Source: Bog-756 sp963777665
Lineage (GTDB): Bacteria > Actinomycetota > Acidimicrobiia > Acidimicrobiales > RAAP-2
Assembly (NCBI GenBank): GCA_963777665.1
Contig: CAVZRJ010000018.1
Location: 1 to 64,000, forward strand
DNA length: 64,000 nt
Reading direction: 5' to 3'
Positions 8,979 to 18,489 of the stretch are shown here, one piece after another. Made by a program: the position numbers and the translations under genes. A model generated the notes under the pieces. That model worked only from the letters and a program-made list of their open reading frames with translations, was not told the DNA's origin and made no database searches. Every line of letters starts with the position of its first letter. Within the stretch, counting starts at the first letter, position 1.

Positions 8979-9725
8979 TCAGATGTACATGCCTCCGTTG
9001 ACACCGATCACCTGTCCGGTGATGTAGCTGGCCTCGTCGGAGCACAGGAACGCACACGTGGCGGCGATGTCGTCCGGGGTTCCGGCGCGCCCGACCGGGA
9101 CCATCTTCCCCATCGTGTCGACGCTCGGGACGTCTCCGGCTCCCTCCGCCTTCCTCGCCATCGGCGTGTCGACGATCGTCGGGGGAATGGTGTTGACCGT
9201 GATGCCGCCGCCCGAGAACTCACGCGCGAACGCCTTGGTCAACCCGATCACGCCACCCTTCGACGCCACGTAATGGGCCATCCTGGGTGCTCCGGATTGG
9301 GCGCTGGACGAGGAGATCGTGACGATGCGACCCCAACCACCGGCGAGCATGTCGGGTACCGCCAGCTGCATGCAGACGAAAGTGCCGGTCAGGTTCACGG
9401 CCAAGATGCGGTCCCATTTCTCCGGCGTGATGTCGAGCGCGGCGTCGAAGGCTTCGATCCCCGCGCTGGTCACCAGGATGGTGACCGGCCCGAGCTCGTC
9501 GCGCAGGGCGGAGAAGGTCCGTTCGAGCGCTCCGCGGTCGGCCACGTCGACCTCGTAGGCGACGCACGTCGACCCTCGCTCCGACAGCTCCGCGGCAGCG
9601 CTCGCGGCGGCGTCGCCGTCGCGATCGAGGAGGGCAACCGCATGGCCGTCCGCGGCCAGTCGGCGGGCCACGCCGAGACCGATACCAGAGGCGGCCCCGG
9701 TCACCACGGCAACCCGGCCGCTCAC
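8979..9725 (-). CDS. SDR-family oxidoreductase (3-oxoacyl reductase-like)
   Basis: 248 residues, classical SDR. The cofactor turn is TGAASGIG (residues ~9-16), with DVADR for the adenine, SAG in place of NNAG, the catalytic serine in ISSSSAQSG, and YVASK (YxxxK) near residue 155. GTG 9725 overlaps the P450 stop by 4 bases (GTGA), giving translational coupling. It is strikingly similar to the SDR at 28612-29367, with shared blocks EKWDRI, GWGRIV and ISSSSAQSG, so the two modules carry paralogous dehydrogenases. It probably oxidises the alcohol made by the P450 (inference). Confidence 0.92.
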   Translation of the reverse strand: MSGRVAVVTGAASGIGLGVARRLAADGHAVALLDRDGDAAASAAAELSERGSTCVAYEVDVADRGALERTFSALRDELGPVTILVTSAGIEAFDAALDITPEKWDRILAVNLTGTFVCMQLAVPDMLAGGWGRIVTISSSSAQSGAPRMAHYVASKGGVIGLTKAFAREFSGGGITVNTIPPTIVDTPMARKAEGAGDVPSVDTMGKMVPVGRAGTPDDIAATCAFLCSDEASYITGQVIGVNGGMYI

Positions 9726-11041
9726 CGGGCGACCTCCATCGGGGTGAATTCGATGTGCAGGTCGTGGAGGCCGCGGAGGACCCAGGTCGGCTCGTACGAG
9801 AAGCGGTGGGCTCCGGACGGGCCGTGGTGCTGCTCGGAGAGCCGGATGTCCCGCATCCGGTCGAGGATGCGCTCGATGCTGATGCGGCCCTCGGCCCGGG
9901 CCAAGGGGCCGCCGGGACAGGAATGGGCACCCCGTCCGAAGGCAAGGTGCTCCTTGGAGTTCGGCCGGTCGACCCGGAACTCGGCCGGGCACTCGAACCG
10001 CCTGGGGTCGCGGTTGGCCGCCCCGTTGAGCAGCATGACCGGCGTCCCGGCCGCGATGTCGACACCGCCGACGGTGGTCGCCCGCCGGGCGAGCCGGAAA
10101 TCGGCCTTGACCGGGCTCTCGATCCGGAGCGCCTCCTCGATGAAGTCTGGAATGCGTCCGCGGTGCGCCCGGAGCTCGTCCTGCAGCTCCGGGTACTCGG
10201 CGAGGTACTTGAGCCCGGTCGCGAGCAGGCGGGCGGTCGTCTCCTGGCCGGCCGCGAACAGGAACGTGGCGGTCCGCACGACGGCGGCCACCTCGGGGGT
10301 CGATCCGTCGGGATAGGTCGCGAGTGCGAGGTCGGTCAGCACGTCTCGGCGGGGTGCACGCCGCCGGTCCTCGATGTAGCTCGCGAACCACCCGTCCAAT
10401 GAATCGAGCATGTTGAGGGACTGCTTGCTCTCTTGGCCGCTTCTGGTCTGGCCGGTGACCTTGCCGGGCGTGGCGCTCAGACCGAAGAACTGCCGGAAGT
10501 TCGGGTGATCCGTCTCGGGCACCCCCAGGACGTCGGCGACCACGAGCATGGCGAATGGCTGCGCATACGCGCCGATGAACTCACAGTGGCCGTCGCCGAT
10601 GAACTCGTCGAGCTGCTGATCGACCGCGCGCGCCATGAACGCCTCGTTCTCCTTGAGGCGCTTCGGGGTCAACAGCCGCATCAGCAACGCCCGCTCACGG
10701 GTGTGCATCGGCGGGTCCATCGTGACCATGTGCTCGTTCATCGGGAGCTGGTCGCGGTGGCGGTCGATGATCCCCCCGACGTCGTCCCCCTCGAGGGGCA
10801 CGGGAAAGGTGGCGAACGGACCGACCACCGAGATGCACGAGGAGAACGTGTCGATGTCCCGGTAAACCTCGGTCGCCTCGTCGTAGCCCGACACCGCCAC
10901 CACCCCGTAGTGCGGCGTGGCCACCACCGGGCACTGCGAGCGCAGGTGCTCGAAATACGGATAGGGGTCCTCGACAAGCGACTCGTCGGTGAAGAAGTCG
11001 ACCGATTCGTAGTTGGTCACCGCAGCTCCGGTCCTCGGCAC
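9722..11041 (-). CDS. Cytochrome P450
   Basis: 439 residues, a soluble bacterial class P450. The I-helix is LFAAGQETTAR, the K-helix ExxR is EALR in FIEEALRIESP, and the haem loop is FGRGAHSCPGG with the ligand cysteine. It hydroxylates a hydrophobic substrate with electrons from a ferredoxin. No ferredoxin gene is adjacent. The ATG at 11041 directly abuts the palindrome 11045-11068. A GTG about 8 codons later, before TNYESVDFF, is an alternative start that leaves more room for a leader. It is the first gene of the P450-SDR-TetR operon. Confidence 0.93.
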   Translation of the reverse strand: MPRTGAAVTNYESVDFFTDESLVEDPYPYFEHLRSQCPVVATPHYGVVAVSGYDEATEVYRDIDTFSSCISVVGPFATFPVPLEGDDVGGIIDRHRDQLPMNEHMVTMDPPMHTRERALLMRLLTPKRLKENEAFMARAVDQQLDEFIGDGHCEFIGAYAQPFAMLVVADVLGVPETDHPNFRQFFGLSATPGKVTGQTRSGQESKQSLNMLDSLDGWFASYIEDRRRAPRRDVLTDLALATYPDGSTPEVAAVVRTATFLFAAGQETTARLLATGLKYLAEYPELQDELRAHRGRIPDFIEEALRIESPVKADFRLARRATTVGGVDIAAGTPVMLLNGAANRDPRRFECPAEFRVDRPNSKEHLAFGRGAHSCPGGPLARAEGRISIERILDRMRDIRLSEQHHGPSGAHRFSYEPTWVLRGLHDLHIEFTPMEVAR

Positions 11042-11044
11042 TCA

Positions 11045-11068
11045 AATGCTGAGCAAGTGCTTAGCATT
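11045..11068. promoter_or_regulatory. 24-base inverted repeat, operator candidate
   Basis: AATGCT-AGCA and TGCT-AGCATT arms pair at 10 of 12 positions around 11056/11057. It lies immediately upstream of the P450 start, in the gap to the rightward bicupin. A TetR-type operator is the natural reading, with the TetR gene as third gene of the same operon. Confidence 0.6.
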
Positions 11069-11197
11069 TCGGCCCCCTGACCGGCAACCGGTCACGGATT
11101 CCCAGTTCAGCCACCTGCGCCGGGCTGATCACCCACCCAGTGCACGCCGCCACTCCAGCCATCGGCAGGGTGCTCGCTGGATAGTGTTGGACCCGAG

Positions 11198-12166
11198 ATG
11201 AGCATCCTCGGCGACCTGGGACTGAGAGTCGGAGCGTTGAGCGAGGACTGGAGCGGCGACGCCCGGTACTTCGAGTACTCGACGGCGGCCGACCCGATCG
11301 GTGCCGGCCTCACGCCCACGATGCCGATCGAGACGTTCCCGGCCACGCTGCACACGAGCGGGCCGAGCCGGATCGTCCCCCTCGACCTGTCCGCGTCCCT
11401 CGGCATCGAGTCCGGCCCGGCCACCAGCCCGGCCCTGCTGGCCCATTTCGTCCGCATCTGCCCCGGCGAGAAGGTCTCGACCGCGCCGAACGCCACCTCC
11501 GAGCTCTACTACGTCATCCGGGGCTCGGGGTGCTCATTCGTCAACGGCGAGGCGGTGACCTGGCGGACCGGTGACTTCCTCACGCTCCCGGCGCAGAGCC
11601 GGTCCACCCACCACGCGGAGGAGGATGCGGCGCTCTACTGGGTGACCGACGAGCCGCTCCTCCGCTACCTGGGTGCCGAGGCCACAGAGCCGCGTTTCGC
11701 CCCGACCAAGTTCGACGCCGCGACGGCCAGGGCCGAGCTCGAGCAGGTCTCCGCAGAGCCCGACGCGGGGCGGCGCAGCAGGATCAGCGTCCTGTTGGCC
11801 AACGCCAACCAGACCCAGACCCGCACCGTCACCCACGTCCTCTGGGCCATGTTCGGTGTCGTGCCCGCAGGCTCCGTGCAGCGGCCACACCGGCACCAGT
11901 CGGTCGCCCTGGATCTCTGTGTCGAAGGCGCACCAGGGTGTTACACAGTGCTCGGCACCCACCTCGACGGGCACGGTGAGATCGCCGACCCCACCCGGGT
12001 GGACTGGACCCCCGGGGGAGCGTTCACGACCCCGCCGGGCATGTGGCACGCCCACTTCAACGAGTCGGGCCGACCGGCATGGGTCATCCCGATCCAGGAC
12101 GCCGGGTTGCAGACCTATCTCCGCTCCCTCGATATCCGGTTCGCCCCCCAGATCAGCACGGACTGA
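11198..12166 (+). CDS. Bicupin protein, gentisate dioxygenase-like
   Basis: 322 residues with two cupin barrels. The first has APNATSELYYVIRGSG and the segment WRTGDFLTLPAQSRSTHHAEED (residues ~90-145). The second has PHRHQSVALDL with three histidines near residue 230 and GGAFTTPPGMWHAHFNES near residue 275. The second barrel retains the HxH and late His expected for metal binding, while the first lacks a clear HxH. This layout matches gentisate or 1-hydroxy-2-naphthoate ring-cleaving dioxygenases and related sugar or auxin-binding bicupins. It stands alone, divergent from the P450. Ring cleavage is plausible but unproven. Confidence 0.75.
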   Translation: MSILGDLGLRVGALSEDWSGDARYFEYSTAADPIGAGLTPTMPIETFPATLHTSGPSRIVPLDLSASLGIESGPATSPALLAHFVRICPGEKVSTAPNATSELYYVIRGSGCSFVNGEAVTWRTGDFLTLPAQSRSTHHAEEDAALYWVTDEPLLRYLGAEATEPRFAPTKFDAATARAELEQVSAEPDAGRRSRISVLLANANQTQTRTVTHVLWAMFGVVPAGSVQRPHRHQSVALDLCVEGAPGCYTVLGTHLDGHGEIADPTRVDWTPGGAFTTPPGMWHAHFNESGRPAWVIPIQDAGLQTYLRSLDIRFAPQISTD

Positions 12167-12339
12167 CCTCCGACCAGCCCCGACCCTCGTTCGGCCGTCC
12201 CACGGGCACGGCCCAGGACCGTGAGGGTCCGGCGTCGTGCGCTGGTCGACGTGCCCATTCCGCAGGGCTCAGACTGGCGACGACCTGGCACGTGCCAAAA
12301 GAGCGGCACCAAGTGGGTGGGACACCCGCTGGGGAGCGT

Positions 12340-13125
12340 TCATGACAGCGCACGGACGAAGAAGTCTCTGGACTCTTCCCACCAGCGCAGTCTTCGGTCG
12401 TACCGCTCCATGCCGCCCATCCCTTCGAGCATGCGGACGAAGTTCGGATCACCGGCGTCGACTCGATGCTGTACGAATGCGCCACCGCCCCACATTGATC
12501 GGTCGAGATGCTGGATCAACTCCTGCCGCCCGCCGGCATCGAGTCCGTAGGTGTCCGCCACCAAGCGCAGTCGAACTGGGCGATCGGCCGCCTCGAATCC
12601 AAGACGACTGGCGTTCCGGTCATCGTCGATCGGTACGCACATCCGTGCGCATGCGGCCAGATCGAAGATCGGTCGACCCGGTGCCGCAAAGTCGAAATCG
12701 AGGAGACCGATGGCTCGTCCGTCCCCGAAGACGACGTTCTCCAGACACACGTCGTTGTGGCAGATCATGGACCCTCCTGAAGGATCCGCTAATTCGTCGC
12801 TCCAGGTGCCCGATCCAACAGGGACTCGGGAGGACGCCTCGTGGAACGAACCCATCAATACGGCAATCGACGCCAAGGCGTCGTCGGTCTGAGCCCAGGC
12901 CGGAAACGGGGGAACGGGAACGTCGCCCTCGATGAAGATCAGCCGCTCACGCCCGTCGGCCCGTATCTCGATCGGTAGCGATGCGCCCTCAAACCCTGTC
13001 GACCGGAGCGCCCTCAAGAAGGCGTGTACCGACTTCGAGTGGGAGTTCGAGGGTCGCAGGACGAACTCGCCACGCCGTACAACGCCTCCAGCGTTTGCCA
13101 CGCCGCCCGGCAAGATCTCGTCCAC
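12340..13125 (-). CDS. Aminoglycoside phosphotransferase (APH)-fold kinase-like protein
   Basis: 261 residues. The catalytic loop is MICHNDVCLENVVF (HxDxxxxN, residues ~137-150) and the metal-binding segment is LLDFDFAAPG, both typical of the APH/choline kinase fold. The N-terminal lobe (GGVANAGGVVRRGEFVLRP) is short for the family. Substrates range from antibiotics to small alcohols and cannot be read off the sequence. It stands alone in the first accessory stretch, with no partner gene. Confidence 0.78.
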   Translation of the reverse strand: MDEILPGGVANAGGVVRRGEFVLRPSNSHSKSVHAFLRALRSTGFEGASLPIEIRADGRERLIFIEGDVPVPPFPAWAQTDDALASIAVLMGSFHEASSRVPVGSGTWSDELADPSGGSMICHNDVCLENVVFGDGRAIGLLDFDFAAPGRPIFDLAACARMCVPIDDDRNASRLGFEAADRPVRLRLVADTYGLDAGGRQELIQHLDRSMWGGGAFVQHRVDAGDPNFVRMLEGMGGMERYDRRLRWWEESRDFFVRALS

Positions 13126-13194
13126 AACGTCAGTCTCTCAGGGACCGACCCCACAAACGCCGGGGAGCGGGTTGCTCGTGAGGCGATGACGCAG

Positions 13195-13308
13195 TCAGCG
13201 AGCCAACGGTTTGTGACTCTGCTCTTTTGCCTTCTTGGCCTGGCGCTTCTCTTTGAGCGATTTGCCGGACTTCTTGGAGGCGGTCTTACGGGGAGACTTG
13301 TCGGACAT
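13195..13308 (-). CDS. Small lysine-rich conserved actinobacterial protein
   Basis: 37 residues, MSDKSPRKTASKKSGKSLKE, then KRQAKKAKEQSHKPLAR. About a third of residues are Lys or Arg. Small basic proteins with this SDKSPR...KSGKSLKEKR pattern are widespread in actinobacteria with no known function. A nucleic-acid-binding or ribosome-associated role is a guess. A good GGGGG-type ribosome-binding site sits before the ATG. A longer in-frame extension upstream exists, but the site argues for this start. Confidence 0.75.
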   Translation of the reverse strand: MSDKSPRKTASKKSGKSLKEKRQAKKAKEQSHKPLAR

Positions 13309-13661
13309 GTCAGCCCCCTTTCCTACTGCGACCGTACTCCCAATCTCACCGCTCCAGAGCGAACGATGGAGGGGCCGAGAGTGTGGTGGCTCCCCGCCGT
13401 GGGTCACGGGGTACCCAGGGTGCCCTTGACCGGCAGGTCGGCAACACTCTCCACAGAGCGATTCGGCTCCACCTCTGCGGTGGCTACTCGGTGCTGAAGC
13501 TCTCTCCACCAGCTGACGCACGTCCGATGTTGAGTGACACCAGACCGGCGGACAACGCCAACATGCCAAACGGTACGAGTACGAGCTCGAGCACGTGTCG
13601 GTCCGGGTTGGCCCGCCGACCGGCTGCTGCGTGGCCGGTCCGGGACCGATAGGTTTCTCCT
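13309..13661. other. Intergenic gap, no gene recognised
   Basis: 353 bases between the small basic protein and the SDR. A minus-strand stretch near 13490-13600 could encode a short hydrophobic segment ending SAGGESFSTE, but it has no start with a ribosome-binding site and I do not call it. Confidence 0.4.
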
Positions 13662-14432
13662 ATGAGACGAGACCGCCGGCCCGCGAGGCGCTACGACCGA
13701 CAGGTCGCCGTCGTGACAGGTGCTTCGTCCGGCATCGGGCTCGCCCTCGCACTGACCCTCGCCGACCGGGGTGCGTCGGTCATCGGCCTGGCCCGTCGTC
13801 GGTCCCTGCTCGCCGACATCGGGGCGGAGCTCTCCCGACGCTCGCCCGGCAGTGCGACCGAGGTCTGCGACGTCAGCGACGCCCAAGAGATCCGGGAAAC
13901 GCTCGGCCGCGTGGAGGAGCAGCGAGGGTCGATCGACATCTTGATCAACAACGCGGGGGTGGATCTCATGCTGCGGGTGCCGGGCGGAGACGATGCCACG
14001 GTGCACCAGGTGTTCGACGTGAACTTCTTCGGCACGGTCGCCGGAACCCTGGCCGTGGTGCCCGGCATGGTCGACCGGGGGTCTGGCATCGTCGTCAACG
14101 TCTCGTCTGACTCCGCCCGCGCTCCAGAGCCCGGACAAGGCGCCTACGCCGCGTCGAAGGCAGCCGTCTCGGCGTTCACCGAATCGGTGGCGCACGAGGT
14201 AGCACCACGCGGGGTGTCGGTCCATGTCCTCTACCCGGGCTGGGTCCCCACGGCCATGGGCCTGTCGGGCAACGAGGACGGTGGATCGCTCCCTCCGCGG
14301 ATGGTGCGGCGGACGGCGGACCAGGTGGCTGCACTGGTGGCCGACCGCATGGGCGGCCCGAGAATCGACATCAATGCGGCCTGGTTGCCGTTGCTCGCGC
14401 CCATGGCCCGGACACTGGCGCCTGTTGCGTAA
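13662..14432 (+). CDS. SDR-family NAD(P)-dependent oxidoreductase
   Basis: 256 residues of classical SDR with TGASSGIG (residues ~21-28), a basic residue pair after the second strand (LARRRS) hinting at NADP, NNAG near residue 92, serine in VNVSSDSA, and YAASK (YxxxK) near residue 160. The C-terminal region with WVPTAMGLSG matches DltE-like short-chain dehydrogenases. It is monocistronic as far as visible, and the downstream neighbour is the decayed transposase. The substrate is unknown. Confidence 0.88.
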   Translation: MRRDRRPARRYDRQVAVVTGASSGIGLALALTLADRGASVIGLARRRSLLADIGAELSRRSPGSATEVCDVSDAQEIRETLGRVEEQRGSIDILINNAGVDLMLRVPGGDDATVHQVFDVNFFGTVAGTLAVVPGMVDRGSGIVVNVSSDSARAPEPGQGAYAASKAAVSAFTESVAHEVAPRGVSVHVLYPGWVPTAMGLSGNEDGGSLPPRMVRRTADQVAALVADRMGGPRIDINAAWLPLLAPMARTLAPVA

Positions 14433-14438
14433 TGGCAG

Positions 14439-15551
14439 GTGACGTCGGTGGAGTTCGACGAAGTGATCGGGAAACTCGAGATCGGATTGGACTTCCCGCG
14501 TGGATCACGGTTCGCCTGTTCCATCGAGGGCTGTCGGGAGTCAGCGTGTCCGGTGCACGACGCGGCAGAGAAGCGTTGGCGACATCTGCATTTCTCCGAG
14601 CACCAGGCGACCCTCGTCGCCCGGGTGCCGAGCGGATGAGTCACCCACGGCGTCCACCTGGTTGCGGTTCCTGGGCCTGGTCTGGTAGCGGGTTCACGCT
14701 CTCGATGGAGGTGGCGATGCTGACCTTCGCGAAGCAGACGCCGGTCGCTCTGCTGCCGGCGATGGTTCGCGAGCACGACACCTGCATCTGGCGGGTGATC
14801 GAGAACGACGTCAACGTCGACCGGGCCGGCCTCGACTTCTCCGGCGTGACGAAGAACGGCTGCGAGGAGACCTCGGCGCGGCGCGGCAGGACCACGTGTC
14901 GCTCTTCATGGACCTGGAGGCACGCAGGGTGATGTTCGTCACTCCTGGCTGGTATGCTGACATGGTCAAGGCCTTCGCCGAGGACCTGCTCGACGACGGA
15001 GGAGCACTGAAGACCGAGGTGGAACAGGCGCGCTGTGACATGAGCCCGCCTTCATCAGTGGCATCGGCGAGTACCTGAGCCAGAAGCCGCCTGAGGAGGG
15101 AACAAAAGAGGAGGCAGGCACCGCAGTCGAGGTAGTTGAGCTGACTAGAAGTGCCCTGGCGGTGGATGTGATGGCTGACTGAGCTGGTCAAGTGTCAGTC
15201 GAGGCGACAGAGGCGTCAGCAGACTGCACAGCTCACAGATCGTTTTCGACGTGACCACGTGGCTGTGAAGGCCAACGAGGCGGTCGACGAAGTGCGGCGT
15301 GCCGAGTCGAAGATCCGTCGCGAGCTCAGCGATCCGGCTACGTCGGGCTGAAGAACGAAGCGAACCTGACCTCCAAGCAACGCGAGAGGCCGCCGTGGCT
15401 CACACGCTCCGAGCAGCTCAGACTGCACGGTGGGCCCGTTGGCGCGACGACTCGACGAGTTCTACACAAGGCGAGTGCCGAAGAGGCCGAGACGTACCCG
15501 AGGCGCTGGGCTACCCAAAAGACCATGCGTCGTCTCGCCACCACTGGTTAG
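14439..15551 (+). mobile_element. Decayed ISL3-family transposase
   Basis: Pieces of one transposase are spread over several frames. 14439-14639 has the N-terminal zinc-ribbon and RWRHLHFSEHQATL. About 14640-14890 has the helix-turn-helix region SGFTLSMEVAMLTFAKQTPV and the catalytic start GLDFSGVTKNGCEETSARRG. 14896-15060 has LFMDLEARRVMFVTPG and CDMSP. Near 15265-15370 it has ANEAVDEVRRAESKIRREL and LKNEANLTSKQRE. The end near 15470-15551 has ASAEEAETYPRRWATQ. This order matches ISL3 elements. Many frameshifts make it inactive. I could not find convincing terminal inverted repeats. Confidence 0.85.
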
Positions 15552-15719
15552 CCCGGCCGCGATCGGCCACCCATCGAGGCTGCTTCCGACGGTCGGCAGA
15601 CGCCCCGCCCGTCGGCGGTCTGCGGGGCACTTTCGAGATAGCCTGCGGGGCGACAGGGATCATCGGTGGCGGCCTGTCGGCACCCCCTACGACAGGCTGT
15701 TGGGAACGAAGGACCGGAC

Positions 15720-16187
15720 ATGGTCAGAGGCGAAGGCACAACGGTGGCCAAGGGTGTGACCCCCGAGGAGGCGTTCGACTTCGTGCTCGATCCGGCGCAG
15801 TACACCAAGGCTGATACGAAGATGGTCTGGGTGACCAAGCTGGCGGACACTCCCGACGGCATGCTGGCACGGGAGGATGGCAAGTTCCTCGGTCGATTGC
15901 CCGGATCGGTCGTCACCCGGTACCGGTGGGAGCGACCCCGGAAGATCGACGTCACACTGGAACACGGTGTCCCCCGGAGTCTCCACGCCTGGTTCGAGAT
16001 CGACGCCGTGGAGGGCGGCACCAGGATCCGTCATATCGAGGAGCTCGATCTCGGGCGCGGCCCACTCGGCTGGCTGCACGATCTGGTGGCCGGCCAGTGG
16101 TTTGCCCGCTCGGTGCGTACGGAGGTAGCAGAGATCGGCCGGCTCCTCGAAGCCGGTGAGCGCGGCCGGGGTCCAGGCACCCGCTGA
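15720..16187 (+). CDS. SRPBCC (START-like) family protein
   Basis: 155 residues. Polyketide cyclase/SRPBCC helix-grip fold: TPEEAFDFVLDPAQYTKAD at the start, alternating strands through VTRYRWERPRKIDVTLEHG and HAWFEIDAVEGGTRIRHIEE, then a long C-terminal helix WFARSVRTEVAEIGRLLEAG. Such proteins bind lipids, steroids or polyketide intermediates. ATG 15720 is chosen because homologous sequence begins there. It stands alone after the dead transposase. Confidence 0.8.
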   Translation: MVRGEGTTVAKGVTPEEAFDFVLDPAQYTKADTKMVWVTKLADTPDGMLAREDGKFLGRLPGSVVTRYRWERPRKIDVTLEHGVPRSLHAWFEIDAVEGGTRIRHIEELDLGRGPLGWLHDLVAGQWFARSVRTEVAEIGRLLEAGERGRGPGTR

Positions 16188-16530
16188 AGGCCGCTACCGC
16201 CCGGATCGCGCCCAGTTGCGTCGGTAACGGTCCGGGCGAGGTGATAGAGACGTCTCCGATGGATCACCGAACGTCGACGGTGCAGGTGGATCCCGACGTA
16301 CTCATTTCTCATAGGAGCCTCGCTCCTCGTGGAACTGCCGTGAAGAGCTCCAGACTCGATCTCGAGAGTGGACGTTCACGGGGAACGGAGGCCCGGCTCC
16401 TTCATTGCATCACTTGCGGGCCTGGTACTGGTGTGGAGCGGCTCACCACACCCAATCTGAAGGTTCCGTGGTACGCCGCGGCACGTCCGTAGACTGCCTC
16501 GCCGGCATCCAAAGGGAGAGGGACTAGTAC
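16188..16530. other. Intergenic gap, nothing recognised
   Basis: 343 bases before the membrane protein. I see no gene, repeat or strong hairpin. Confidence 0.4.
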
Positions 16531-18153
16531 GTGGAGCACGCAGGACATCCCTCCCGCACTGGAGGTGGCACGGTCATCCGCGTCTGTTGCCTTGTGGCCG
16601 CCGCTTTTCCCATGGTTGTCGTCGCTCTGCGATCCCTGTCCACTGGATGGCTACCCACCTCAGACGGTGCTGTCCTGGCGCTTCGGGCCTGGGATGTCCT
16701 GACCGCCCACCCCACCCTCTTGGGCGCACCGACTCATGCGGTCACGGGAGGGCAGACGTTCGCTCCGGGACCGGCGTTGTCATGGCTCGTTGCCATCCCT
16801 GTTCACCTCGACCCTCGCGGCGGATTGCTGTGGGGATCGGTCCTCGTCGGCGTTGCTGCAACCTCCATTGCAGTAGAAGCTGGAAGGTCGGCGTGGCCGA
16901 GGGGCGGTGGAGTCGTCGTCGCAGCGTCCATCGTCATCCTCCTCATGTCACAGACCGATGTTGCATTCTTTCCCGTCTGGACCCCGTGGCTTGGCGCACT
17001 CTGGCTCGTCGCAGCGCTCGCGTGTGCCTGGACGGTGGCATGTGGGAACTGGGGGTGGTGGCCGGTATCGGTCGGGGCTTCGTCGGTGGCCGCGCAGGCG
17101 CATGTCGTATTCGCTCCAACCGCCGTGGTCATCTGTGTGGTGGCCCCATTGGCGGCGTGGGTCTTTGCGAGAACGCCGGCGGGTGACGCGGTGCATCGGT
17201 GGCGGTCGCTTGCGATTGGAGGGGCAGTTGGAGCGGTGCTGTGGCTCCCAACGGTGATCAATCAGATCGCTGATCGACCGGGCAACCTCACGCTCATCTG
17301 GGAAGCGGCCAGGGCACCCGGAGGCACGACTGGCCTGTCGTTCTCCCTTCGTGCCTTGGGAGCGGCAGTCTCTCCGGTTTCTTCGTGGATGCACCGGCTA
17401 CCCACGGCTGGGGGACCGGCATTCCTGTCGATCTACGCAACGGTCACGAGTGCCGCAACTTGGCAAGGAGTGGTCGTGCTCGCAGCGCTGTCGGTCGTGG
17501 CTGCCATCGCTTGGCGGACGCGCCAGATCCTGTTGGCTGCTGCCTCGGTGATTTCGCTCGTGGCGGCGGGTGCAACTGTTCTGACTGTTGCTGGCATCCC
17601 ACGGTCCGACGGGCTGGAGTTGGCCTACGTCACTGTTATCTACTGGCCGATCGGTATGGCTGCGTGGACGGTACTCGTTGTTGCTCTGATTACGCTCATC
17701 CGATCACTCGGAGGCCGACTCACCGTGGGATTCGAAAGTCGCCAACTCAACAAGGTGCGTTCCTTCGCTGTCGTGTCGGTCGTAGCTTCCCTCTTGTGCG
17801 CCTCCCTTCTCCTAGGCATCTGGGATGCGGCCGAGGTGCCGAACGGACTCACCATTGGCGGCGGGCCGTCGACAGCCGGCGTCGTCAACGGGGCAACCGA
17901 TGCGGTGCTCCGAATCGCTCCACACGGACCGTTTGAGTTGCATCTCGATGAAGTCGGCAAGGCCGAGTCGGCCGACACATACCCGGCTCTCGCCTACACG
18001 TTGGTTAGTCGTGGGGCAGAGGTTCGTCTGCCGGTTGCGAGCGCGTTGGGCATTGACGCTCGCTACGAGTCCACGATCGGGTTGCCGACGGTGACAGTGA
18101 GTGTGCTACCGAATCGCCAACCGCTCGTCACGGTTCGACCAGGCCGCTCCTAA
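16531..18153 (+). CDS. Polytopic membrane protein, glycosyltransferase-like
   Basis: 540 residues, mostly hydrophobic, with about ten predicted membrane spans, for example VCCLVAAAFPMVVVAL, VVVAASIVILLM and LWLVAALACAWTVA. The region TSDGAVLALRAWDVLTAHP after the first span recalls the first extracytoplasmic loop of lipid-dependent (GT-C/PMT-like) glycosyltransferases, but I cannot identify the acidic catalytic pair with certainty. The C-terminal ~120 residues form a soluble extracytoplasmic domain (FELHLDEVGKAESADTYPAL). Cell-envelope role inferred only. Codon third positions are less GC-rich here than in the catabolic genes, fitting an accessory stretch. Confidence 0.7.
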   Translation: MEHAGHPSRTGGGTVIRVCCLVAAAFPMVVVALRSLSTGWLPTSDGAVLALRAWDVLTAHPTLLGAPTHAVTGGQTFAPGPALSWLVAIPVHLDPRGGLLWGSVLVGVAATSIAVEAGRSAWPRGGGVVVAASIVILLMSQTDVAFFPVWTPWLGALWLVAALACAWTVACGNWGWWPVSVGASSVAAQAHVVFAPTAVVICVVAPLAAWVFARTPAGDAVHRWRSLAIGGAVGAVLWLPTVINQIADRPGNLTLIWEAARAPGGTTGLSFSLRALGAAVSPVSSWMHRLPTAGGPAFLSIYATVTSAATWQGVVVLAALSVVAAIAWRTRQILLAAASVISLVAAGATVLTVAGIPRSDGLELAYVTVIYWPIGMAAWTVLVVALITLIRSLGGRLTVGFESRQLNKVRSFAVVSVVASLLCASLLLGIWDAAEVPNGLTIGGGPSTAGVVNGATDAVLRIAPHGPFELHLDEVGKAESADTYPALAYTLVSRGAEVRLPVASALGIDARYESTIGLPTVTVSVLPNRQPLVTVRPGRS

Positions 18154-18267
18154 CCGTTGTCGTAACCCCGGGTCGGTGGGACACAGAGCGTGCATCCGTC
18201 CGGCACCGTGAGGACACCCCTCATTGACCATGACGAGCGGCCTCAATCCACTTCAGGCGTGGCGATC

Positions 18268-18489
18268 TCAGGGAGTGTGATGCAGTCTGAACTCGAATGT
18301 GTGTTGGCCTTCTGGTAGGGAGGAGTCCTCCAGAACAGGGAGAATCTCCATATCTCCAATCGGAGACTTGAGATCTTGGGCAATCAGATCTTCCAACTTC
18401 TGTCGCTCCTGTGGTGAGACGACGAGGAGCGCGGCATCCAATGGCTCTTCGATAGTTCTCTCACTCCGCACATAGGGAAGATCGTCCAT
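18268..18489 (-). CDS. Small hypothetical protein
   Basis: 73 residues, MDDLPYVRSERTIEEPLDAA, acidic, with a helical middle (SPQERQKLEDLIAQDL). No family recognised. It starts with ATG 18489 and has no strong ribosome-binding site. Base use is less GC-rich than in the catabolic genes. It may be a genuine small soluble protein of the accessory stretch. Confidence 0.5.
   Translation of the reverse strand: MDDLPYVRSERTIEEPLDAALLVVSPQERQKLEDLIAQDLKSPIGDMEILPVLEDSSLPEGQHTFEFRLHHTP

Noticed and set aside
11045..11068. KstR2-like operator
   Set aside because: A CAAG-NN-CTT core is present, but the larger palindrome has a different centre, so the match is not convincing.
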